This document shows, in pieces, positions 1-6,255 of a stretch of 7,399 nt of DNA. This DNA is from Clostridia bacterium (lineage in GTDB: Bacteria > Bacillota > Clostridia > UBA1381). The notes beneath the pieces are model-generated. The model had not been told where the DNA came from. It was given only the letters and a program-made list of their open reading frames with translations, and did no database searches. Position numbers and translations under genes: made by a program. Location of the stretch: contig JAFXBO010000230.1 of the NCBI GenBank assembly GCA_017521775.1, positions 1-7,399 on the forward strand. Reading direction: 5' to 3'. How positions within the stretch are numbered: position 1 is the first letter of the stretch; each line of letters begins with the position of its first letter.

Positions 1-461
1 CAATAGAGCAGTTTGTTTCAATGCGTGAACGTGAGGGTGAGAGGATTTTAGCTGACCTTGTTAAAAGAATTGAATATATGAGAGAGCTCAGTAAAAAAAT
101 AGCAGTTCGTTCAGAGCAGACAGTTATAGAATATAAAGAAAGACTCTATCAAAAAATCAAAGAAGTGTTGGAGGATAGAGCGATAGATGAAGCAAGAGTG
201 TTAACTGAGGTTGCGATTTTTGCTGATAAAGTGGCAGTTGACGAGGAATTAGTGAGACTTGAAAGTCACTTTAATGAGTTTTATGAGATTATAAACAAGA
301 ATGAACCTGCAGGCAGAAAGCTTGATTTTCTTATTCAGGAAATCAATCGTGAAATTAATACAACAGGCTCAAAAGCAAACGATATTGAAATTGCCAAAAT
401 TGTTGTTGAATTAAAGGGTGAAACTGAAAAACTAAGAGAGCAAATTCAAAATGTTGAGTAA
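1..461 (+). CDS. yicC: YicC/YloC-family endoribonuclease, 3' part only
   Basis: This is the C-terminal half of a YicC-family protein (YloC in Bacillus subtilis). The reading frame is open from base 3 to the left edge of the window, so the gene begins upstream; the ATG at 21 is an internal methionine, not the start. About 152 residues are visible, against roughly 290 for complete family members. The visible part carries the C-terminal domain hallmarks: an MREREGERIL segment at the start of the domain, DEELVRLESH at bases 240-269, GRKLDFLIQEINRE around 312-353, and a C-terminal ELKGETEKLREQIQNVE helix ending at the TAA at 459-461. It is charged and helix-rich, with no membrane segment. From family knowledge, YicC/YloC proteins are cytoplasmic ring-forming endoribonucleases involved in RNA turnover; that activity is inferred here. 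It lies 12 nt before remA, as in many Firmicutes. The family call is secure; the missing N-terminal half cannot be assessed. Confidence 0.93.
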   Translation, partial: IEQFVSMREREGERILADLVKRIEYMRELSKKIAVRSEQTVIEYKERLYQKIKEVLEDRAIDEARVLTEVAIFADKVAVDEELVRLESHFNEFYEIINKNEPAGRKLDFLIQEINREINTTGSKANDIEIAKIVVELKGETEKLREQIQNVE

Positions 462-462
462 T

Positions 463-470
463 GGAGGAAG
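463..470 (+). promoter_or_regulatory. Ribosome binding site of remA
   Basis: GGAGGAAG lies directly after the yicC stop codon and 3 nt before the remA ATG at 474. The GGAGG core (463-467) is 6 nt from the start. It supports this ATG as the remA start and fits a polycistronic message. Confidence 0.75.
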
Positions 471-473
471 AGT

Positions 474-740
474 ATGAAGCTTGTAAATATTGGTTTTGGT
501 AATATGATAAGTGCACAAAGGCTTGTTTCGATTGTCAGCCCTGAATCAGCTCCTATAAAGAGAGTGATAAGAGAAGCTGAAGATAGAAAAGTGCTTATTA
601 ATGCAACCTATGGCAGAAGAACAAGAGCAGTTATAATTATGGATAGTGGTCATGTTGTTTTATCATCGCTTCAGCCTGAAACTGTTGCCAATCGACTCAA
701 TGAAAGAGAAGATGAGGAGGCAGGAAATGAACAGAGGTAA
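474..740 (+). CDS. remA: RemA-family DNA-binding regulatory protein (DUF370)
   Basis: This 88-residue protein is a clear RemA homologue. Near-invariant family segments are visible: NIGFGN (5-10), SAQR (13-16), [11 protein letters not shown] (20-30), [11 protein letters not shown] (44-54), and [16 protein letters not shown] (60-75). In B. subtilis RemA activates extracellular matrix and osmoprotection genes and assembles into a ring-shaped oligomer that binds DNA. As I recall, mutations at Arg18 and Pro29 there disrupt function; the matching positions here, Arg16 and Pro27, are intact. The length equals that of the Bacillus protein, and the last 13 residues (76-88) are a charged, poorly conserved tail. 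The tail coding sequence contains the gmk ribosome binding site and overlaps the gmk start by 14 nt, so the two are probably translationally coupled. The family assignment is firm. The regulon cannot be inferred from this window, and a matrix role in a Clostridium-type host is only an analogy. Confidence 0.93.
   Translation: MKLVNIGFGNMISAQRLVSIVSPESAPIKRVIREAEDRKVLINATYGRRTRAVIIMDSGHVVLSSLQPETVANRLNEREDEEAGNEQR
714..720 (+). promoter_or_regulatory. Ribosome binding site of gmk, inside remA
   Basis: GAGGAGG lies 6 nt before the ATG at 727, within the last codons of remA. It decides the gmk start: the frame is open back to an ATG at 646, but that start would overlap remA by 95 nt and add 27 residues unlike any guanylate kinase N-terminus. 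Confidence 0.8.
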
Positions 741-1323
741 TTTATTTATAATTTCAGGACCAAGTGGTGCAGGCAAAGGCACAATCTGTAATCATTTTTT
801 GAATGATGATGATGTTTATTTATCCGTTTCTGTTACAACAAGAAATAAGCGTAACGAGGAGATTGAAGGAGTTACTTATTTTTACGATACCGTCGAAGGC
901 TTTGAGAGAAGAATACAAGACGGAAAAATGCTCGAATGGGCTAAATATGGAGATAATTATTACGGAACTCCAAAGGATATAGTTGAAGAAAAACTAAATA
1001 ACGGAATTAATGTTATTTTAGAAATTGAGGTTCAGGGAGCATTTAAGGTCAAGGAACAAATGAATGATGCAGTTATGATTTTCATAGTTCCTCCGTCAAT
1101 GAAGGAACTGTATCAACGGCTTTTAGATAGGGGCAGAGAAAGCATCGGAGAGATTAATAAGAGAATTGATATTGCTAAGGGCGAGTTGAAAAAAGCTATC
1201 TATTATGACCATATTGTTGTCAATGATAATTTGAAGGATAGCGTTAAAAAAGTCAGAAATATTATTGATGAAAGAAAAGAAAAAACAAATTTAATATCAA
1301 GGCTAATAGAAGAATTAGAATAA
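727..1323 (+). CDS. gmk: Guanylate kinase
   Basis: Guanylate kinase phosphorylates GMP (or dGMP) with ATP to give GDP, an essential cytoplasmic step in guanine nucleotide supply. From the ATG at 727 the protein has 198 residues, close to the usual 200-210. The P-loop GPSGAGKGT is at residues 11-19. The GMP-binding set known from yeast guanylate kinase is present at matching spacing: Ser35, Arg39, Arg42, Glu45 and Tyr51, then Glu70, Tyr79 and Thr81 (in [14 protein letters not shown]). The EIEVQGA motif (99-105) has Glu101 where many homologues have Asp, a common variant in Firmicutes. The lid region contains RLLDRGRES, and the C-terminal [11 protein letters not shown] segment is typical. The gene overlaps remA by 14 nt and precedes rpoZ by 20 nt, the conserved Firmicutes order. 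No key residue is missing. Confidence 0.97.
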   Translation: MNRGNLFIISGPSGAGKGTICNHFLNDDDVYLSVSVTTRNKRNEEIEGVTYFYDTVEGFERRIQDGKMLEWAKYGDNYYGTPKDIVEEKLNNGINVILEIEVQGAFKVKEQMNDAVMIFIVPPSMKELYQRLLDRGRESIGEINKRIDIAKGELKKAIYYDHIVVNDNLKDSVKKVRNIIDERKEKTNLISRLIEELE

Positions 1324-1343
1324 AAAGTTGGGAGAGATTTATT

Positions 1344-1640
1344 ATGATGATTAAACCTGGAATTAACACTTTGTCAAGCTGTGCAGATTCAAGATACACT
1401 CTTGTGACAATGGCAGCAAAAAGAGCAAGAATGATTGGAGAAGATGGAGATAGTCTTGTGCCTTGCGATATTAACAAGCCTGTTTCAATGGCAGTTGCAG
1501 AAATTGCAGCAGGAAAGGTTGGGTATATCAGACATAGTGCAAGTGTAAAGGCAGAGGATAAAAATTCATATGAAGATTTTGTTGCTGCAGCAAACGGCAA
1601 TTTGATTGTTGATGAAAACGGAGTAGTCGTTGAAAAATAA
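1344..1640 (+). CDS. rpoZ: DNA-directed RNA polymerase omega subunit
   Basis: Omega is the small RNA polymerase subunit that binds beta' and assists its folding and assembly. The 98-residue product has the diagnostic block SRYTLVTMAAKRAR (16-29) and the second conserved block KPVSMAVAEIAAGKV (45-59). It is longer than the B. subtilis omega (about 67 residues) and close to the E. coli length (91); residues 60-98 form an acidic, poorly conserved tail. A GGGAGAG element at 1330-1336 lies 7 nt before the ATG at 1344. A second ATG follows at 1347, so initiation one codon later is possible. Position between gmk and priA supports the call. It is expected to be co-transcribed with gmk, since the gap is 20 nt and shows no terminator. 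Confidence 0.93.
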   Translation: MMIKPGINTLSSCADSRYTLVTMAAKRARMIGEDGDSLVPCDINKPVSMAVAEIAAGKVGYIRHSASVKAEDKNSYEDFVAAANGNLIVDENGVVVEK

Positions 1641-1663
1641 CAATCAATAAAAAAGTTTTTAAA

Positions 1664-1670
1664 GGGAGGA
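1664..1670 (+). promoter_or_regulatory. Ribosome binding site of priA
   Basis: GGGAGGA precedes two in-frame TTG codons, at 1674 and 1680. The GGAGG core (1665-1669) is 4 nt from the first and 10 nt from the second. An in-frame TAA at 1671-1673 immediately precedes the first TTG and rules out any earlier start, so priA must use one of these TTG codons or a much later codon. Confidence 0.8.
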
Positions 1671-1673
1671 TAA

Positions 1674-4118
1674 TTGAATTTGATTGCACAGGTAATTGTA
1701 AATGCACCGTCTGCTCAAACAGATAAAAAATTTGATTATTTAATCCCTGATGAACTGAGCAAAAAGGTTTTTGTCGGCACAAGAGTAAATGTTCCTTTTG
1801 GTAAGGGGAATAAAAGACTTGAGGGATATGTTATAGGAATAACGGAAACATCTTCTTTAAATAAGCTAAAAACCATTTCTGATGCAGAGGAAATTCCCGT
1901 ATTCAACGAGTCAATGATTGAATTGATTGAGTGGATGAGAGAAAACTATTTTTGCTCATATATTGATGCGATTAAGGTAATCGTACCAACAGGTACTTCA
2001 ATCAAAAGCATCGAATATGCTGTTTTAAAGGAATATGATTGCAGGCTCACCCCGAAAGAGAGAACAATAGTTGGTATTGTCTCAAAAAGAGGTGGAGCTT
2101 GTGATGTTATTGACATTATTTCTCTGTTTGAAAATGATAATATAAAACCCACAATCAAGAGATTATATGATAAGGGTGTTTTTGAAAGACAATATCGAGA
2201 TACAAGAACAGTTAGTGATAAAACTGTCAAGATCGTAAAATCGACAGTTGCACCTGAGGATTTCAGCGAATGTATTGATATGCTTAACAAGGCAAGGGCA
2301 GTCGCCCAAGTGAAGGTTATGGAGGTTTTATCAAGAACTGATATAATTTCATTGAATGACCTTATGACGCTGTCTCAATGCGGATATAATACCATTAGTG
2401 CCCTTAGAAAAAGAGGGCTTATTGAATTTAGTGAGAAAATTGTTTTAAGAACTCACAAAAGATTGAATGAGATAGAAAAAAAAGAACCACCTGTTTTAAC
2501 AGATGAACAAAAAAAGGCTGTTGATGAAATTAACAGTGGAATTAACCAGAACAGATTTAATGAGATTTTATTACACGGTGTAACAGGCAGTGGAAAAACA
2601 GAGGTTTATATGAATGCAATCGAAAAGGTTGTGAATTCAGGGAAACAAGCAATTATGCTTGTACCTGAAATATCGCTTACTCCTCAGATGATGGAAAGAT
2701 TTATAGAAAGATTTGGGGAAAAGGTTGCAGTATTTCATAGTGGCTTATCTCTTGGCGAAAAGTATGACGAATGGAAAAAAATGAGGGATAAGAAAGCAAA
2801 TATTGTAATCGGAGCGAGGTCTGCTGTTTTTGCGCCTTTTGATAATATAGGAATCATTATAATTGACGAAGAACACGAGCTTTCCTATAAATCAGAAATG
2901 CAACCAAGATATGACACAAAAGTGGCGGCAAAATTCAGGGCGATGCAAAGTGGTTGCACACTTATATATGCTTCAGCAACTCCTGATATAAGAACATATT
3001 ATAACGCGAAAAACAATAAAATTAAGCTTTTGGAACTAAACAAAAGAGTTAATAAAAGACCTATCCCGGAGGTTAGCATAGTTGATATGCGAAATGAGCT
3101 AAAGAATGGGAATAAAAGTATATTTTCAAAAAAATTACTTGATGAAATCAAATTGAACTTAGAAAAAAAGGAGCAGACTATATTATTTTTAAACAGACGA
3201 GGCTTTTCAACCTTTGTTTCGTGCAGAAGCTGTGGATTTGTGGCGTATTGTCCTAATTGTAATATATCGCTTACCTATCATAAATATAATGACACCTTGA
3301 GGTGTCACTATTGTGGACATACTGTCAAAAACTACACACTATGTCCGAAATGCAACAGTAAATATATAAGATATTTCGGTGGTGGAACTCAAAGAGTTGA
3401 AAATGAAATAAAAGAGCTTTTCCCAGATGCGACAACTATAAGAATGGATGTTGACACAACTGTAGGACAAAATTCCCACGAAAAACTCTTATATGAGTTT
3501 TCAAAGAATAAAACAGATATTTTAATTGGTACACAGATGGTTGCCAAGGGACTTGATTTTCCTGATGTGACATTGGTTGGAGTTGTTTCTGCAGATACTA
3601 TGCTGAATATTGAGGATTTCAGGAGTGCAGAACGAAGCTTTGACCTTTTGGAGCAAGTCTCTGGAAGAGCAGGAAGAGCAGACAAAAAAGGTAGGGCAGT
3701 TATTCAGACCTATTCGCCTGAGCACAGTGCAGTTACCTATGCTTCAAGACACGAGTATTTAAAGTTCTATGAAAGAGAAATAGACCTAAGAAAGAAAATG
3801 AACTATCCGCCTTTTTGTGATTTGGTTTCGGTGATGTTTTCAGGAACATATGAGCCAAAAGTAGCGCAGTGTGCGAGGTTTTTTGCTAAAAACATAACAG
3901 AAATCAAGAATATAGATAAAAGCGTACAGATTTTAGGACCTGTTCCGTCTGCAATAACAAAGATTAAAAATAAATACAGATGGAGAATTCTGATTAAGTG
4001 TAAAGATGCGAAGTTATTGACAGAAGCACTTTCTTCTGCAGCAAAAGAGTGTAGTATGAACAATAATTTTGAAAAGGTTATAATAGCAATAGATAAAAAT
4101 CCGAATAATATAAATTAA
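1674..4118 (+). CDS. priA: Primosomal protein N' (replication restart helicase PriA)
   Basis: PriA is a superfamily 2 DNA helicase that recognises abandoned replication forks and reloads the replisome. The 814-residue product is close to the B. subtilis length (about 805). The N-terminal 3'-DNA-binding domain spans about 1-105 (FDYLIPDEL, GTRVNVPFG), followed by a winged-helix region to about 255. Helicase lobe 1 has Walker A GVTGSGKT (302-309), DEEH (398-401) and SATPD (434-438). Eight zinc-binding cysteines form four CxxC pairs: 517/520, 526/529, 544/547 and 557/560. Lobe 2 contains GTQMVAKGLDFPDV (619-632) and QVSGRAGR (661-668), and a C-terminal domain follows. The start is TTG: a stop codon sits directly upstream, and the first in-frame ATG (residue 81) would remove most of the DNA-binding domain. 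TTG 1674 gives MNLIAQVIV, resembling other PriA N-termini; TTG 1680 is an alternative two residues shorter. coaBC, often upstream of priA in Firmicutes, is absent here. Confidence 0.97.
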   Translation: MNLIAQVIVNAPSAQTDKKFDYLIPDELSKKVFVGTRVNVPFGKGNKRLEGYVIGITETSSLNKLKTISDAEEIPVFNESMIELIEWMRENYFCSYIDAIKVIVPTGTSIKSIEYAVLKEYDCRLTPKERTIVGIVSKRGGACDVIDIISLFENDNIKPTIKRLYDKGVFERQYRDTRTVSDKTVKIVKSTVAPEDFSECIDMLNKARAVAQVKVMEVLSRTDIISLNDLMTLSQCGYNTISALRKRGLIEFSEKIVLRTHKRLNEIEKKEPPVLTDEQKKAVDEINSGINQNRFNEILLHGVTGSGKTEVYMNAIEKVVNSGKQAIMLVPEISLTPQMMERFIERFGEKVAVFHSGLSLGEKYDEWKKMRDKKANIVIGARSAVFAPFDNIGIIIIDEEHELSYKSEMQPRYDTKVAAKFRAMQSGCTLIYASATPDIRTYYNAKNNKIKLLELNKRVNKRPIPEVSIVDMRNELKNGNKSIFSKKLLDEIKLNLEKKEQTILFLNRRGFSTFVSCRSCGFVAYCPNCNISLTYHKYNDTLRCHYCGHTVKNYTLCPKCNSKYIRYFGGGTQRVENEIKELFPDATTIRMDVDTTVGQNSHEKLLYEFSKNKTDILIGTQMVAKGLDFPDVTLVGVVSADTMLNIEDFRSAERSFDLLEQVSGRAGRADKKGRAVIQTYSPEHSAVTYASRHEYLKFYEREIDLRKKMNYPPFCDLVSVMFSGTYEPKVAQCARFFAKNITEIKNIDKSVQILGPVPSAITKIKNKYRWRILIKCKDAKLLTEALSSAAKECSMNNNFEKVIIAIDKNPNNIN
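3290..3307. repeat. Exact inverted repeat inside priA (8-nt arms, 2-nt centre)
   Basis: TGACACCT and AGGTGTCA are perfect reverse complements separated by TG, in the part of priA that encodes residues N539 to H545 of the zinc-binding region. In RNA this could form a 7-8 bp hairpin with a small loop. It is not followed by a U-tract, so it is not an intrinsic terminator. The conserved protein sequence there (Arg-Cys-His) constrains part of it, so chance is a sufficient explanation. The repeat itself is certain; any function is unsupported. Confidence 0.5.
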
Positions 4119-4137
4119 AAGATAGGATGGAATTAGT

Positions 4138-4596
4138 ATGGCAATAAGAGAAATAAGGTACAGAGACGATGAAATTCTTCATAAGCCTTGTAAAGAGGTT
4201 AAGGTTTTCAATGAAAGACTTTGGATTTTGCTGGACGATATGTATGAAACAATGCAGGAGCATAACGGAGTTGGTCTTGCAGCTCCTCAGGTAGGAATAT
4301 TAAAAAGGGTTGTTGTTATAGATATCGGAGAGGGGAAAATTGAGCTTATAAATCCTGTTATAATTAAGGAAGAGGGAAGTCAGATAGGTTCTGAAGGATG
4401 CTTGAGTGTTCCGAAAGTGTTCGGTCAGGTTGAAAGACCTGATGCTGTTACAGTTAAAGCTCAAGACAGATTTGGAAAAGAGTTTGAAATATCAGGAACA
4501 GAGCTTTTGGCAAGAGCATTCTGCCACGAGTGTGAGCATCTTGACGGAAAACTCTTTTTAGACAGAGTAATTGAATTTGATGATAATGAGGAATAA
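4138..4596 (+). CDS. def: Peptide deformylase
   Basis: Peptide deformylase removes the N-formyl group from nascent proteins at the ribosome exit, using a bound divalent metal (Fe2+ in vivo in most bacteria). The 152-residue protein shows all three family motifs: GVGLAAPQ (44-51), EGCLSVP (86-92) with metal ligand Cys88, and HECEH (130-134) with ligands His130 and His134 and catalytic Glu131. The usual third motif is HExDH, so Glu133 is a conservative departure. Length and the short C-terminus suit a compact bacterial enzyme. AGGATGG at 4124-4130 lies 7 nt before the ATG. The gene is 19 nt after priA and 1 nt before fmt, whose product adds the formyl group that this enzyme removes. I expect an active deformylase. 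Confidence 0.96.
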   Translation: MAIREIRYRDDEILHKPCKEVKVFNERLWILLDDMYETMQEHNGVGLAAPQVGILKRVVVIDIGEGKIELINPVIIKEEGSQIGSEGCLSVPKVFGQVERPDAVTVKAQDRFGKEFEISGTELLARAFCHECEHLDGKLFLDRVIEFDDNEE

Positions 4597-4597
4597 A

Positions 4598-5533
4598 ATG
4601 AAAGATTTAAAAATAATGTTTATGGGTACTCCCGACATTGCAGCTGAGTCGTTAAAGGCTTTGGTTGAAAATGGGTTCAGGGTTGTTTGTGCAGTTACAC
4701 AACCTGATAAGCCTAAGGGAAGAGGACATAAGCTTGTTCCGACTGAGGTTAAGAGCGAAGCACAAATGCATAATATCAGTGTTTATCAGCCTGAAAGCTT
4801 AAAAAATGGAGAACTGCAACCGATACTTGATGAATATAAGCCTGATTTAATTGCAGTTGTTGCATATGGTAAAATATTACCGTCATATGTTCTTGATTAT
4901 CCAAAATACGGATGTATTAATATGCACGCATCTCTTCTTCCTAAATACAGAGGCGCAGCGCCTGTTCAGTGGTCTGTTTTAAACGGAGAAGAATATTCAG
5001 GTGTTACCACTATGAAAATGGATGTTGGACTTGATACAGGTGATATGTTGATATCTGAAAAAATAAAAATAGGAGAATATGAAACATCCGAAGAGTTGTT
5101 TGAAAGAATATCAACCCTTGGTGCAAAGGTGCTTTGTGAAACCATAGAAAGAATTGATGATATTACACCAATAAAACAAAATCACGATGAACACACCTAT
5201 GCACCTATGCTTTCAAAGGAGATGGCAAGGATAGACTGGAATAAATCTAAGAATGAGATTTCAAAATTCATATGTGGAATGAACTCCTGGCCAATGGCAT
5301 ATACAAGCTATAAGGATGATATTGTTAAAATCATTGAAGCAAGAAAGTATGATGAAGAGTTAAATGGTGAAAACGGACAGATAATCAGATACGAAAAGGG
5401 TAAGGGATTACTTGTTAAATGTGCTGGTGGTGGAATTTGGCTTAAAGTTATTCAGTTTGCAGGTGGAAAAAGAATGAGCATTGATGACTATATGCTTGGG
5501 CATACTATTGAAAATGGAGTAATTTTAAAATAA
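4598..5533 (+). CDS. fmt: Methionyl-tRNA formyltransferase
   Basis: Fmt transfers a formyl group from 10-formyltetrahydrofolate to Met-tRNA(fMet), producing the initiator tRNA for translation. From the ATG at 4598 the protein has 311 residues, the usual family length. The N-terminal Rossmann-like domain begins with IMFMGTPD (6-13), followed by VTQPDKPKGRG (33-43). The catalytic centre is NMHASLLPKYRGAAPVQ (108-124) plus DVGLDTGD (142-149), giving Asn108, His110 and Asp146, the triad known from the E. coli enzyme. The C-terminal OB-fold tRNA-binding domain starts near residue 210 with ARIDWNKS and NSWPMAYT, the latter a variant of the common NPWPGAYT. The frame is open upstream to an ATG at 4571 inside def, but 4598 gives the family N-terminus and is preceded by GAGGAA (4588-4593). 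Only 1 nt separates the def stop from this start, so translational coupling is likely. Confidence 0.97.
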   Translation: MKDLKIMFMGTPDIAAESLKALVENGFRVVCAVTQPDKPKGRGHKLVPTEVKSEAQMHNISVYQPESLKNGELQPILDEYKPDLIAVVAYGKILPSYVLDYPKYGCINMHASLLPKYRGAAPVQWSVLNGEEYSGVTTMKMDVGLDTGDMLISEKIKIGEYETSEELFERISTLGAKVLCETIERIDDITPIKQNHDEHTYAPMLSKEMARIDWNKSKNEISKFICGMNSWPMAYTSYKDDIVKIIEARKYDEELNGENGQIIRYEKGKGLLVKCAGGGIWLKVIQFAGGKRMSIDDYMLGHTIENGVILK

Positions 5534-5538
5534 GGAGA
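5532..5538 (+). promoter_or_regulatory. Ribosome binding site of the zinc metallopeptidase gene
   Basis: AAGGAGA overlaps the fmt stop codon (TAA, 5531-5533) and ends 7 nt before the ATG at 5546. It supports that start and translation from the same message as fmt. Confidence 0.75.
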
Positions 5539-5545
5539 AAGTAAA

Positions 5546-6235
5546 ATGTTTTATTATTGGGATCCGACATATATCTTGGTTATATTCGCATTGTTATTGT
5601 CGATGTTTGCATCATTTGGTGTCAATGCGACATTTAACAAATATAAAAAAGTAAAAACTCAAAGGGGAATAACAGGCAGTGATGCTGCAAGACGAGTTCT
5701 TGATATGAATGGGTTGCAACATATAAGAATTGAAAGAATATCAGGAAATTTAACTGACCATTTTGACCCAAGGGCAGGAGTTATAAGACTCTCTGATGCG
5801 ACATATGATGATACATCTGTTGCAGCAGTGGGAGTTGCAGCGCATGAAGCAGGTCACGCAGTTCAGCACGCAGTTGGTTATACACCAATCAAGGTCAGAA
5901 ATTCAATTGTGCCTATTGTTAATATAGGAAATGCCCTGTCAATGCCACTTTTTGTTATTGGTTTGATTTTGGGTGCAACAGGGCTTTCATATCTTGGCGT
6001 GTTATTGTTTTCATTAACATTAGTATTTCAACTTGTGACATTGCCTGTTGAATTTAATGCAAGCAGAAGAGCAATTACAATTTTAGATGAATCGATGATG
6101 CTTTATGAGGATGAGATTGGACCTGCAAAAAAGGTATTAAGGTCTGCGGCAATGACATATGTTGCAGCAGTTGCAGCTACTGCATTACAGCTTTTAAGAT
6201 TTTTATTGATATTAAACAGCAGAAGAGATGACTGA
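5546..6235 (+). CDS. YugP-type membrane zinc metallopeptidase
   Basis: This 229-residue protein matches the neutral zinc metallopeptidase family exemplified by B. subtilis YugP (about 225 residues; Pfam Zn_peptidase_2). It has an N-terminal hydrophobic segment (about 8-26), a soluble part with DHFDPRAGVIRLSDATYDD (71-89), and the zinc motif HEAGH at 100-104, with His100 and His104 as ligands and Glu101 as catalytic base. Two hydrophobic segments follow (about 131-145 and 148-167), then LPVEFNASRRA (166-176), whose Glu169 is the best candidate third zinc ligand by analogy with other gluzincin-like membrane proteases. A last hydrophobic segment spans about 203-224. It should be an integral membrane protein with its active site at the membrane. 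The physiological substrate of this family is not established to my knowledge. It sits 12 nt after fmt and 20 nt before rsmB, so it is probably co-transcribed with them. The family call is strong; the function is open. Confidence 0.9.
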   Translation: MFYYWDPTYILVIFALLLSMFASFGVNATFNKYKKVKTQRGITGSDAARRVLDMNGLQHIRIERISGNLTDHFDPRAGVIRLSDATYDDTSVAAVGVAAHEAGHAVQHAVGYTPIKVRNSIVPIVNIGNALSMPLFVIGLILGATGLSYLGVLLFSLTLVFQLVTLPVEFNASRRAITILDESMMLYEDEIGPAKKVLRSAAMTYVAAVAATALQLLRFLLILNSRRDD

Positions 6236-6239
6236 TTTC

Positions 6240-6249
6240 GGAGGAGGGG
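6240..6249 (+). promoter_or_regulatory. Strong ribosome binding site of rsmB
   Basis: GGAGGAGGGG lies between the peptidase stop and the TTG at 6256. The AGGAGG core (6242-6247) is 8 nt from the TTG, an ideal spacing. The next in-frame ATG, at 6280, is 32 nt away, so the site decides for the TTG start. The very strong match may compensate for the weak start codon. Confidence 0.8.
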
Positions 6250-6255
6250 TTTTGG

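Noticed and set aside
21..23. ATG at 21 as the start of the first gene
   Set aside because: The frame is open to the window edge, and the visible protein aligns only with the C-terminal half of YicC proteins, so this is an internal methionine.
646..726. Upstream in-frame start for gmk at 646
   Set aside because: It would overlap remA by 95 nt and add 27 residues unrelated to guanylate kinases. The ATG at 727 has a good ribosome binding site and the family N-terminus.
802..814. Short GAT/ATG trinucleotide run in gmk
   Set aside because: It is only about four units long, encodes three consecutive Asp in a variable part of the protein, and is too short to suggest phase variation.
1262..1600. 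112-residue hydrophobic minus-strand open frame opposite the gmk end and rpoZ
   Set aside because: Its hydrophobicity arises from reading the complement of charged, Lys/Glu-rich codons. It overlaps two well-supported genes.
1641..1673. Possible terminator between rpoZ and priA (A-run then T-run)
   Set aside because: The AAAAAAGTTTTT stretch has no GC-rich stem and is followed directly by the priA ribosome binding site.
2110..2141. Possible promoter inside priA (TTGACA followed by GATAAT)
   Set aside because: The spacing is about 20 nt, well above the 16-18 preferred by sigma-A, and it lies deep inside a coding region with no gene start following. Such matches are expected in AT-rich DNA.
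1946..2290. 114-residue minus-strand open frame opposite priA
   Set aside because: It is a shadow of priA with no recognisable family features.
4017..4045. TTGACA shortly upstream of def
   Set aside because: No acceptable -10 element follows at 16-18 nt, so this is not a supported def promoter.
4571..4597. Upstream in-frame start for fmt at 4571
   Set aside because: It lies inside def and adds nine non-homologous residues. ATG 4598, directly after the def stop, gives the expected N-terminus.
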